From Paenibacillus alkalitolerans (lineage in GTDB: Bacteria > Bacillota > Bacilli > Paenibacillales > YIM-B00363): a stretch of DNA of 64,000 bases. The translations under genes were made by a program, and so were the position numbers. Location: positions 558,001 through 622,000 of the forward strand of contig NZ_JAEMXM010000001.1 of assembly GCF_016482785.1 (NCBI RefSeq), given 5' to 3'. The notes below the pieces were generated by a model. It saw only the letters and a program-made list of their open reading frames with translations. It was not told the origin of the DNA and made no database searches. Shown in pieces: positions 1 through 8,067 of the stretch (within the stretch, counting starts at the first letter, position 1; each line of letters begins with the position of its first letter).

Positions 1-234
1 GTGGATAAACACCGTCACTCTGCCGCCCGCTTGCTTGACGACCGTTTCCGCCACCGCTTTTCGTTCCGCAACGGAAAGCCGGATCATCTCGCCGGTCGTT
101 CCGAGCGGATAAAGGCAATGAACTCCTTTGGAGATTAAAAAATCCGTCAACTTTCCGACTTGGTTCAAGTTGACCTCCCCTTCTCTCGTAAAGGGGGTCA
201 CCATCGCGGTGGTAATGCCGTATAGACGTTTCAT
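1..234 (-). CDS. DapA/NanA-family aldolase or lyase, 3' end cut by window edge
   Basis: The first 78 codons of a protein beginning MKRLYGITTAMVTPF and containing YPLGTTGE, the Thr-Thr/Gly signature of the dihydrodipicolinate synthase / N-acetylneuraminate lyase family of class I (Schiff base) TIM-barrel aldolases. The ATG at 234 is preceded by GGAGCG. The catalytic lysine would lie beyond the edge. It is the last visible gene of the operon that starts with a sugar-binding protein at 4348 and lies 38 bases after the 2-hydroxyacid dehydrogenase. A 2-keto-3-deoxy sugar acid aldolase or dehydratase role would fit such a place, but the family is broad and the substrate cannot be read from this fragment. 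Confidence 0.85.
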   Translation of the reverse strand, partial: MKRLYGITTAMVTPFTREGEVNLNQVGKLTDFLISKGVHCLYPLGTTGEMIRLSVAERKAVAETVVKQAGGRVTVFIH

Positions 235-272
235 CGAAGCGCTCCTTCTGATGTTTGCTTAACGATAATCGA

Positions 273-1235
273 TTACCGGAGTAAATGGGCGGGCTCTTTG
301 CCCGAGAACACATTCAATAATGCTTCTGCCGTTGCAATACCGACTCGGCGGTATGTTTCTTCCGTCTCTGCGGCCGTATGCGGCGTTGAAACGAGTTGAT
401 CGATTTGAAACAGCGGGTTGTCACTCGAAACAGGCTCCTGTTCATACACGTCTATCGCTGCACCGGCAATTTGGCGAGTCTGCAAAGCAAAGGCCAACGC
501 CTTCTCGTCCACCAATGCGCCTCTCGCCGTATTAATGAAATGGGCGGTCGGTTTCATCATCTCGAACTGGCGAAAGTTCATCATATGCCGCGTTTCCGGC
601 ATGCTTGGCAGATGCATGCTGACGACGTCGCTTTGCGTCAGCACCTCGTCGGAGGTTGCCAGCTTGACTCCTGACTCTCTCGCCTTCCCTTCATCCGGAT
701 ATTTGTCATACGCGATGATGTTTACATCGAAGCCTTGAAGCTTCTTTGCAACCATGCGCGCTATATTGCCGAAACCGAGCAATCCGACGGTTCTTCCGGC
801 AAGCTCGGTTCCCACACGGCGGTCCCAGTATCCCCGCCTGGCCGATTGATGCAAGGCGGGAATGCTGCGCATCGAGCATAAAATCAATCCGACCGTCAAC
901 TCCGCTACCGCGTTCGCATTTCCCCCGGGCACATTGCTTACTTGGATGCCGTATTGCTTCGCTTTCTCCAAATCGATATTATCGACTCCTACGCCGAATC
1001 TGGCAATCGCTTTAAGTTTCGGAGCCAGCTTGAACACGGCTTCATCCCACGTATCGACGCCCGCGATGACGCCGTCAACATCTCCGACAAGCGGAACGAG
1101 CTCTTCGAACGTATGGGGACGTCCGACTTGGTTTTCGACAATGACGCAACCGGCTTCTTCCAACAGCCGCTTCCCTTCCGCGCAAAGCGCCGAGAAATTC
1201 GTAGCCGTCACAAGCACTTTCTTTGACCCTGACAT
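273..1235 (-). CDS. D-2-hydroxyacid dehydrogenase, phosphoglycerate-dehydrogenase-like
   Basis: A 320-residue NAD(P)-dependent 2-hydroxyacid dehydrogenase. The Rossmann motif GLLGFGNIA lies near residue 150. The catalytic triad of the family is visible as the Arg of FINTARGALVDE, a Glu in the downstream DVYEQEP segment and the His of STPHTA. It lacks the C-terminal ACT domain of long SerA proteins. The frame is open upstream to 1349, but the ATG at 1235 follows GGGAGGAG at good spacing and sits 2 bases after the upstream permease stop, so I chose it. Operon placement after an ABC sugar importer and before a DapA-type aldolase suggests reduction or oxidation of a sugar-derived hydroxyacid rather than serine synthesis. 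The exact substrate is not determinable. Confidence 0.9.
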   Translation of the reverse strand: MSGSKKVLVTATNFSALCAEGKRLLEEAGCVIVENQVGRPHTFEELVPLVGDVDGVIAGVDTWDEAVFKLAPKLKAIARFGVGVDNIDLEKAKQYGIQVSNVPGGNANAVAELTVGLILCSMRSIPALHQSARRGYWDRRVGTELAGRTVGLLGFGNIARMVAKKLQGFDVNIIAYDKYPDEGKARESGVKLATSDEVLTQSDVVSMHLPSMPETRHMMNFRQFEMMKPTAHFINTARGALVDEKALAFALQTRQIAGAAIDVYEQEPVSSDNPLFQIDQLVSTPHTAAETEETYRRVGIATAEALLNVFSGKEPAHLLR

Positions 1236-1237
1236 TC

Positions 1238-2068
1238 CTACTTGACTCCTCCCACGGTCATTCCGCTGACCATATATTTCGAAGTAAACAGATACATGAT
1301 GACGACAGGTATGGAAGCGATGATGGAGCCTCCCATCAACGGACCCCATGCGAACACATCGCCCACAATCATATCGGCCAGACCGAGCGTAATCGTTTTG
1401 TCAGCGCTCTTGGATACTACGACCAACGCATACAAGTACTCGCTCCAACAAAGGGTGAACGCGAAGATGAACGTGGCGGCGATTCCCGGAGCGGATAACG
1501 GGAAAATAATGCTTGTCAACGTTCGTATACGGCTGCAGCCGTCAATCATCGCCGCTTCTTCAATTTCGTCGGGAATCGATTTGAAGTACGAGATCAGCAT
1601 CCATGTCGCGTATGGAATCGTAATGGTCGGATAAATAAGTATCAGACCGTAGATCGAGTCGTTCAGACCGATGCTTGAAACCAACATGTAAAGCGGAATG
1701 AACAAGACCGCACGCGGCATGAGATAGGCATACAAGATGCCGCTCGATATGATTCTCTTCCCCCGAAACTTGAGCTTGGATATGGCATATGCGGCCAACA
1801 CGCTAAAGAGAATGGAGAATAATGCTACGATCAATGAAACGACCAGGCTGTTCTTGACGTTCGCCAGAAAATTTTTCTCCGCAACCAGTTTCACATATGC
1901 GGACCAAGTGAACTGTTCCGGCCAAAACGTCGGTACCATATTGTATATTTCGCTTTGCGGTTTAAATGAGGTATTGAACATCCAATACAACGGAAACAAA
2001 GCGAATATGAGCAAAAGGGCAAGTGCGGCGTAAGTTATAATTTGGCGGCTCAGTGATTTTTGATCCAT
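1238..2068 (-). CDS. Carbohydrate ABC transporter permease, MalG type
   Basis: A 276-residue inner-membrane permease with six predicted hydrophobic helices; the first is near residues 12-32. The cytoplasmic EAA loop that docks the ATPase reads EEAAMIDGCSRIRT followed by PLSAPG, typical of the MalG/LacG branch. It is the second of two permeases, starting 13 bases after the first, and completes the importer with the binding protein encoded at 3017. No ATPase gene is in the operon. In Bacillales such importers commonly borrow a shared MsmX/MsmK-type ATPase encoded elsewhere. Confidence 0.93.
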   Translation of the reverse strand: MDQKSLSRQIITYAALALLLIFALFPLYWMFNTSFKPQSEIYNMVPTFWPEQFTWSAYVKLVAEKNFLANVKNSLVVSLIVALFSILFSVLAAYAISKLKFRGKRIISSGILYAYLMPRAVLFIPLYMLVSSIGLNDSIYGLILIYPTITIPYATWMLISYFKSIPDEIEEAAMIDGCSRIRTLTSIIFPLSAPGIAATFIFAFTLCWSEYLYALVVVSKSADKTITLGLADMIVGDVFAWGPLMGGSIIASIPVVIMYLFTSKYMVSGMTVGGVK

Positions 2069-2081
2069 GCGTACACCTCAC

Positions 2082-2951
2082 TTACTTGTCCGAAAGCGAT
2101 CGCTTTGTGACGAAATTGATTAACAAAATAAGCGGCGGCAAGGTCAAAATCGCTATGGCGATCGCTTTGCCCAAACTCATGTTCAAGAAACCGATCGTAT
2201 AGCTGAGCGTGGATAAAACTTGGGTGCCGTTGGAAGGACCCCCGCGCGTAAGAAGCCAAATGATTTCAAAGTCGTTCAATGTCCAGATCGTCGTCATTAC
2301 GGCCGCCAATACGGTAACTTCTTTTACCGACGGCAGAGTCATATAGAAAAACCGTTTGACCGCACCCGCCCCATCCAACATGGCCGCTTCATACATTTCC
2401 TTGGAGACCGTTTGCAAACCGGCCAATATGGCAATGCCCATGAACGGGATCCCTCTCCAGACATTGACCAATATGACCGAAAACATGGCCAAGTCGGGAG
2501 TCGCCAACCATCCGACCGGTTGGCCGATAGCTCCGATTTTCATGAGCAGGAAGTTCAGTACCCCGCCGACATCGGAATAGATCCATTGCCAAGTAAACAC
2601 CGAGACGATCGTCGGGATCGTCCAAGGGAGAAACAGCAGTACGCGGAACAGGTTGCGAAACACGATTTTTTCATTCAGAACGAGCGCCATCACCATGCCG
2701 AATACGGTTTTGGCTATCACGGCAACAAGCGTAAATACGGCAGTGTTCCAAACCGCTTTCCAGAACAGCGAGTCTCTGAATAACTCGATATAATTCGTTA
2801 AACCGTGAAAGACGGCAGGCGCGCCGACGACCTTGTTTGTAAAGCTCAGATAAAGCGCCCAACCGAACGGCACTACCATTACCGCCAGTAAATATATGAT
2901 TACCGGGCTCATCAAGGCATAGGCCAAACTATTGTCCATATTCGTTCTCAA
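2082..2951 (-). CDS. Carbohydrate ABC transporter permease, MalF type
   Basis: About 289 residues with multiple membrane helices and the EAA loop YEAAMLDGAGAVKRF followed by TLPSV. It is the MalF-like partner of the next gene. The open frame continues to an ATG at 3017 inside the stop of the binding-protein gene, but that extension is polar and unlike the family. I prefer the TTG at 2951, preceded by AGGCGGG at about 7 bases. An ATG at 2939 is the alternative. The start is therefore uncertain by a few codons while the product call is firm. Confidence 0.9.
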   Translation of the reverse strand: MRTNMDNSLAYALMSPVIIYLLAVMVVPFGWALYLSFTNKVVGAPAVFHGLTNYIELFRDSLFWKAVWNTAVFTLVAVIAKTVFGMVMALVLNEKIVFRNLFRVLLFLPWTIPTIVSVFTWQWIYSDVGGVLNFLLMKIGAIGQPVGWLATPDLAMFSVILVNVWRGIPFMGIAILAGLQTVSKEMYEAAMLDGAGAVKRFFYMTLPSVKEVTVLAAVMTTIWTLNDFEIIWLLTRGGPSNGTQVLSTLSYTIGFLNMSLGKAIAIAILTLPPLILLINFVTKRSLSDK

Positions 2952-3016
2952 GGTGCATCCCGCCTTACATAGCCGGCTACGGACCGTGTTATGACGATCC
3001 ACAGCCGCATAATGCA

Positions 3017-4348
3017 TTACTTTTTGTAAACTTCTTCAATTTTGGCCTGCAGATCTTGAATTGCCGTTTCCGGCGTATAGTTCGGTTCCAGCAACAGCTT
3101 CTGGAAGGTGTCGTTGACAATGCGAAGGTTAAATACCTCTCCCGCTTTCGGATTGTATTCGCCCGGGTAGCCCAAGAAATTAAAGCCCTCCACGGAATCG
3201 ACGAACGCTTTGTTTTTCTCATCCTGCCAAACCGGTTCGTTCTTCAAGCCGGTGAGCACAGGTCCGGTTAAAGGCGCTCCCTTCTCAATCCATGTCTTGT
3301 ACCAATCGGTTTGAAGCATGTAAGCGATGAATTGCTTCGCAAGCTCTTTGTTTTTCGAATCTTTGAAGATGCCGAGATTGTTGCTGATGCCCGGGACGAA
3401 GGTGCCCTTCGGACCGGCCGGGTACGGCGCGACTCCCGTCTTTTCGTAAAGATCCGGATTATCGTTCTTAATCGTTGCCAACACGCTGCCGACGTTGAAA
3501 ATCATGGCGGCTTGGCCGCTCAAGTATGCCTTGTTGTTGCCGCTGTCGTCCCACCCGAGCGCGCTTGGCGGCGTGCTTTTATCGGTAAGGAACAAATCGC
3601 GGATAAACTTCGCGGCTTCTACCGTTTCCGGTGAGTTGACGATTACGGTCTTCCCGTCCTTCGTATCCACCGAGCCGCCGTAGGACCAAATAATTCCGCG
3701 AGTCAGAAACTCGGCGTCCGAGTTGCCTTTGCCGTAACCAAGCCCAGCGCCGTATACGCCTTTGCCCGGATCGGTGAGCGCCTTCGCCATCGTCCGAAAC
3801 TCATCCCATGTTTTAGGCGGTGCGTCGAACCCCGCCGCCTCAAGCATATCTTTCCGGTAGTACAGCACTTGACTTTCCGTCCAGAACGGCACCGCATAAT
3901 AATTGCCTTCGAACGCGATCGCCTTTTTCACGTTGTCTTGAATGCCGCCGTTTGCTTGCTCGATGGTCTGGATAACGTCGTTTACATTTTCAAGTACGCC
4001 CTGTTCGTAAAACTGTCCGACTTCCTGATAACCGAAGTAGGAAACGTCCGGAGTCGTTTTCGATTCGATCGCGGCGCTCCATTTCGGATAAAAATCCTCG
4101 TAAGCGATCAGTTCGATGTTTACGTCGACGTTGTTCTCTTCTCCGAACTGCTTCGCCCTCTCTTGAATCAAATTGTTCTGATCTTCAAACAATTGCTTTT
4201 TCATCCAGAACGTAAGAGTCTTTCTCTCACCGCTTGGTTCTGTCGAATCCGACTCCCCGGGGTTGCTGCTGCTGCCGGCGTTGGCGCAGCCTGCTGAAAT
4301 CGCTGCAATAATGGCGAGTGTCGTCACTCCCGCAATCCATTTTTTCAT
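3017..4348 (-). CDS. Extracellular sugar-binding lipoprotein of an ABC importer
   Basis: A type 1 (MalE-like) solute-binding protein of 443 residues. A lipoprotein signal peptide (MKKWIAGVTTLAI...) ends in the lipobox ISAGC, so the mature protein is anchored by a lipid-modified Cys on the outer face of the membrane. The body has the usual features of oligosaccharide binders, with an aromatic-rich C-terminal half. The ATG at 4348 is used rather than the TTG at 4357 because GGGAGG lies 10 bases upstream of the ATG and only 1 base from the TTG. It is the first gene of the importer operon, just downstream of the YesM/YesN-type gene pair, which probably senses the same ligand. Confidence 0.93.
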   Translation of the reverse strand: MKKWIAGVTTLAIIAAISAGCANAGSSSNPGESDSTEPSGERKTLTFWMKKQLFEDQNNLIQERAKQFGEENNVDVNIELIAYEDFYPKWSAAIESKTTPDVSYFGYQEVGQFYEQGVLENVNDVIQTIEQANGGIQDNVKKAIAFEGNYYAVPFWTESQVLYYRKDMLEAAGFDAPPKTWDEFRTMAKALTDPGKGVYGAGLGYGKGNSDAEFLTRGIIWSYGGSVDTKDGKTVIVNSPETVEAAKFIRDLFLTDKSTPPSALGWDDSGNNKAYLSGQAAMIFNVGSVLATIKNDNPDLYEKTGVAPYPAGPKGTFVPGISNNLGIFKDSKNKELAKQFIAYMLQTDWYKTWIEKGAPLTGPVLTGLKNEPVWQDEKNKAFVDSVEGFNFLGYPGEYNPKAGEVFNLRIVNDTFQKLLLEPNYTPETAIQDLQAKIEEVYKK

Positions 4349-4485
4349 CCAATGCAATCCTCCCTGTTAAATCAAAATGTTCTTGGCTTACGGTGTCGAA
4401 AAGGGACCGTGCCGCCTTGGACCTTATGATAAATCGGCAATGAAACCGGTGAAAATGGCGAGTATTTAATCCGGATGGCAATATA

Positions 4486-6153
4486 TTAACAAGATGAATT
4501 GTGCTCGGAAGCCGAAGCGTCCAATTTGATCCGGTATTCTTGAGGAGTCAATGCGTAATATTTCTTGAACACCTTGATAAAATAATTCGGATTTTGATAT
4601 CCCAAGCGAAGGGAGATTTCATAGTTTTTCAATGAAGGGTCCGCGAGCAGCGCCGCCGCGAGCTCCATCTTTAGCCTCAGCACATAGTCGCTCAAGTTTT
4701 CGCCAGTTTCAAGTTTGAATAAGCGCGATACGTGAACCGGGTGAATCCGCATTTTATCTGCAATCGTCTGGAGTGAAACGTCTTGCAGGAGGTGATCTTG
4801 TATGAAGCGTTTGATTTTAGCCACGACTTCCTCACGATCGTTGCGCGGTTCCATCTCAACGCTTTGTTGAAGCAGGTCGTACGACTGGAACACCCAACTT
4901 TCCAATGCCCCTATGGAACGACTGGGTGCGAGACCCGCCGTCGCCGATAAACCCGGGCCGATCAACTCGGTCAACGACCGCCCGTGTTTATGCGAGAAAG
5001 AGCTGTAGGACGAATAAACATAAAAGTACGCCTCGGTCAGATGCTCTTGTGAATTCGACCAATGCTGCCTCAGTTCGTTGCAGATGCCCGACAGTTTATC
5101 ATGGGCTTGTTCCCAGTTCCCCGACTCCAGAAGGTGAATAAGCATCGGTGGCTCGTACAGTCTCTGCAAGGAGTGAACGGGCGATTGTTCCGAATCCTCG
5201 GTCGCACAAATAAACAGTCCGCTCTGATTCCCGACTCTTTTGCGCAGCAGCAGCAAATTTTCGTCATAAAGGCTTCTGATGTCATGCGGGAAGCTTCCCC
5301 ACTTGCTTATCAGAATCGAAACGGAGCCTTTCAAGTACCGTTTCACGTTCAACTGCAGTTGAGTGGCGAACGATTGGAGCTGTCGGGAAGCTTCTTCAAG
5401 GTTGCATTCTTTTAACTCCGATGAGAGAGTAACGGCATATATTAAATATCCGTGCACATCCTTACAGTTCCATAGCCGGAATGAGCCTTCGCACAATTCT
5501 TGCGCCATATTCCCTATCGCGTATTCCATCAATGACAAATTGTAAAAATCCAGCTCGGATAACCGGCCTTCCATACGAAGCGTGACCAATGCCAACGGCT
5601 CCCCCGTTTGCAGATGAAGCCGCAATGAATCGAGTTTTTCGGAAAGCTGACCGGGTAAAAACTTCATCCCTTGGATTAATCCGTTCAGCAATTCGGCTCG
5701 AATCTTAGGAAGGTGTTCTTGGTAAGTTTTCACGAGGCGCTCATAGGATTGATTTTCATTCCGTTCCTTCCGAAGCGCTTGCACCGCATTGCCTGCCGTT
5801 GTCAACACATCTTCGTCGCTGACAGGTTTAAGCAAATACTCGAACGCTTCTTGAGCTATCGCTTTCTGGGCATAGGCGAACTCGGCGTGACCCGACAGCA
5901 GAATGCACTTGATTCTTTTCCAGCTTTTGCGGATTCGGGCGATCAACTCGAGGCCGCTGATTCCGGGCATCCGAATGTCCGTAATGACAATATCGATCGT
6001 GTTTGTATTTAATATTTCGAGCGCTTCGTACCCGGAATACGCTTTATAAACATTCGTAATGCCGACGGCTGTCCAATCGATGGTGTCCGCCAAACTGTCA
6101 ACGACGCTGTCTTCGTCATCGACGATCAATAACTGAATCGAATTTGCGTCCAT
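4486..6153 (-). CDS. YesN-type response regulator with AraC DNA-binding domain
   Basis: A 555-residue cytoplasmic transcription regulator. The N-terminal receiver domain (residues 1-125) has the acidic pair VDDED, the phosphoacceptor Asp59 in VITDIRMPG, Ser87 and Lys109 in YLLKP. A long middle region of unknown fold follows. The last ~100 residues form a two-helix-turn-helix AraC domain ending LGYQNPNYFIKVFKKYY. It lies 3 bases after the histidine kinase gene and directly upstream of the ABC importer operon, so it most likely activates that operon when phosphorylated. Confidence 0.94.
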   Translation of the reverse strand: MDANSIQLLIVDDEDSVVDSLADTIDWTAVGITNVYKAYSGYEALEILNTNTIDIVITDIRMPGISGLELIARIRKSWKRIKCILLSGHAEFAYAQKAIAQEAFEYLLKPVSDEDVLTTAGNAVQALRKERNENQSYERLVKTYQEHLPKIRAELLNGLIQGMKFLPGQLSEKLDSLRLHLQTGEPLALVTLRMEGRLSELDFYNLSLMEYAIGNMAQELCEGSFRLWNCKDVHGYLIYAVTLSSELKECNLEEASRQLQSFATQLQLNVKRYLKGSVSILISKWGSFPHDIRSLYDENLLLLRKRVGNQSGLFICATEDSEQSPVHSLQRLYEPPMLIHLLESGNWEQAHDKLSGICNELRQHWSNSQEHLTEAYFYVYSSYSSFSHKHGRSLTELIGPGLSATAGLAPSRSIGALESWVFQSYDLLQQSVEMEPRNDREEVVAKIKRFIQDHLLQDVSLQTIADKMRIHPVHVSRLFKLETGENLSDYVLRLKMELAAALLADPSLKNYEISLRLGYQNPNYFIKVFKKYYALTPQEYRIKLDASASEHNSSC

Positions 6154-6156
6154 GAT

Positions 6157-7842
6157 TCATTCCTCCCAGATCACTTCAACGCGGAAACCGTCATATGGAG
6201 ATTTTGAAAAATTTAAGCCGGACTTCCCTTCGTACTGATGTACCAGACGCTGATGAATGTTCCATAGTCCGCAACCGGTTTCTTCTTGAAGCGGAATACT
6301 GATTTGTTTTTTTATTTGTTCAAGGCGCTCCTCCGTAATCCCCGGTCCGTTATCGTCAACAACGATGCGGTAATAGCCGTCGCCCCGTTCTCCTTTGATC
6401 AGGATCACTCCGAATTGAAGGCTCGGCTCCACGCCGTGGATGACGGCATTTTCCACGATCGGCTGAATGAGCAAACGGGGAATTTCGATCTCCATCATCT
6501 CTTCGGGAATGTCGATTTCAAACCTGAACCGTTGGATGCGCAATTGCTGGATGTTCAAATAGTTGCGTATAAGCTTGACTTCCTCCCGGATCGTAGACGT
6601 CGTCTTCTCGGACCGTGTCGTATACCTGTAATATTCGCCAAGGTTTAAAGCCATCGCCGTCACGGCTTCCTTATCGCCCAAGTTCGCCATGTTTTTGATA
6701 TAAAACATGCAGTTGTAAAGAAAATGAGGATTGATCTGCGATTGAAGCTGCTTTAATGTCGCTTCCTTCGACCGCAGCGTTTCTTTGTACACTTTGTCGA
6801 TCAGTTCCTCGATTTTTTCGGCCATTTGGTTAAAGCTTGAGATGAGGAAATCGAACTCGTTGTTTGCTTTTTTATTGATTCTGGTGGAATACTGGCCGTC
6901 CCGTATTCGTTGAACCCCTCTGATAAGAAGGTGTATCGGTATTTGGACGTTTCTGTACAACAGCAGCGTGGCTAATATGCTTAGCGCCATCAATAGAGCG
7001 ATTGATGAATAAAATAGATTTCTGCTCGTAACGATAGGAGTGAAAATCGATTGTATCGGCATAATGTCAATCAAATACCAACCGAGGCTTGAGGAGAGAA
7101 TGTAATTGACAATGTATTTCTCGCCGTCAATCGTGATCGTCGAACTGCCGGTATGGGCCAGATTCATGGAGTCCAACACTTCGGAGGTTTTATTGACAAG
7201 CGTGCGGTCCGCCGTGTAGCTTACGATCGGATCCATGCCCGACTTGTACAGGAAAGGTTCCCTTTGGTTCCTCTGTTTGAATAAGCTCAACATATTTCGA
7301 AGATTGTCTTCCGTAAAACGGACCTCTACCAACAAATTCGGTATATCCGAACGTCTTACTTGCGAGAATAGATTTTGTTTTATGCCGAAGCTGACCGCTG
7401 TGCGCTGCGTCCATTGCCCGGTCGGGGAATGTGTGATGTTGTCGTCGTAATGAACCGAATAGTCGGTGGAAATCACTTCTTTGGAGTCCAGCAAGTATAA
7501 GATGATTTGGTTGTTCCATGCGCTGGTCGTCGTCTGCATGTTCAACATTTCGTAAATTCGCAGTTGTCTCTGGAGCTGCGTGATTTCATCGCCCGAATCT
7601 CTTCCGTTCAAATATTCCCGAAGACTGAAGTCTCTGCCGGCCGTCACCGAAAATTTCGTCAACTGTTCGATCATTAATTCCATCTGGCTCATAAAAAAAG
7701 AAAGCCGGTTTATGTTGCTTTCTTCCACCGTCTGCCGCACCACATTCACACTGACTTGATAAGAGTAACCGTACAATGCGACAATCGGTAGAAGAAGCGA
7801 GATTACAAGGATAATGATTTTCCCGAAAGTATTCGTTTTCAA
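6157..7842 (-). CDS. YesM-type sensor histidine kinase
   Basis: A membrane sensor kinase of 561 residues. It has an N-terminal membrane helix, a ~250-residue extracellular sensing region, a second helix near residue 290, a HAMP linker, the His_kinase motif QINPHFLYN with the phosphorylated His, and an HATPase domain with VDDNGPGI and GLWNIHQRL. The start is taken as TTG at 7842 because GGAGG lies 7 bases upstream; the longer frame to 7872 would place that ribosome site inside the coding region. It pairs with the response regulator 3 bases downstream. The ligand is probably the sugar imported by the following ABC system. Confidence 0.94.
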   Translation of the reverse strand: MKTNTFGKIIILVISLLLPIVALYGYSYQVSVNVVRQTVEESNINRLSFFMSQMELMIEQLTKFSVTAGRDFSLREYLNGRDSGDEITQLQRQLRIYEMLNMQTTTSAWNNQIILYLLDSKEVISTDYSVHYDDNITHSPTGQWTQRTAVSFGIKQNLFSQVRRSDIPNLLVEVRFTEDNLRNMLSLFKQRNQREPFLYKSGMDPIVSYTADRTLVNKTSEVLDSMNLAHTGSSTITIDGEKYIVNYILSSSLGWYLIDIMPIQSIFTPIVTSRNLFYSSIALLMALSILATLLLYRNVQIPIHLLIRGVQRIRDGQYSTRINKKANNEFDFLISSFNQMAEKIEELIDKVYKETLRSKEATLKQLQSQINPHFLYNCMFYIKNMANLGDKEAVTAMALNLGEYYRYTTRSEKTTSTIREEVKLIRNYLNIQQLRIQRFRFEIDIPEEMMEIEIPRLLIQPIVENAVIHGVEPSLQFGVILIKGERGDGYYRIVVDDNGPGITEERLEQIKKQISIPLQEETGCGLWNIHQRLVHQYEGKSGLNFSKSPYDGFRVEVIWEE

Positions 7843-8010
7843 CGCCGCACCTCCGTCGTTTCTAAACAACATTGTATAGTCTATGGTAGTAGCCGGAGCA
7901 GGCTTGTATAGGGTATTTATTTAACCGGAGAGCATTCTTTTAACATTTGAATCATTTTACCATTCAATTTCTTATCCAGCGTTTGATAATTTCTGACATC
8001 CGGAACATAC

Positions 8011-8054
8011 AAAAAAAACGTCATGGACATCGAGAAGCGACATCCATGACGTTT
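8011..8054 (-). terminator. Rho-independent terminator of the GH operon
   Basis: Bases 8043-8054 pair with 8016-8027 in a perfect 12-bp stem (core ACGTCATGGA) around a 15-base loop. Read on the minus strand, the stem runs into a T tract formed by the A run at 8011-8018. It lies just downstream of the GH95 stop at 8068 and separates that operon from the kinase gene. Confidence 0.85.
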
Positions 8055-8067
8055 GACCGGTTACCGG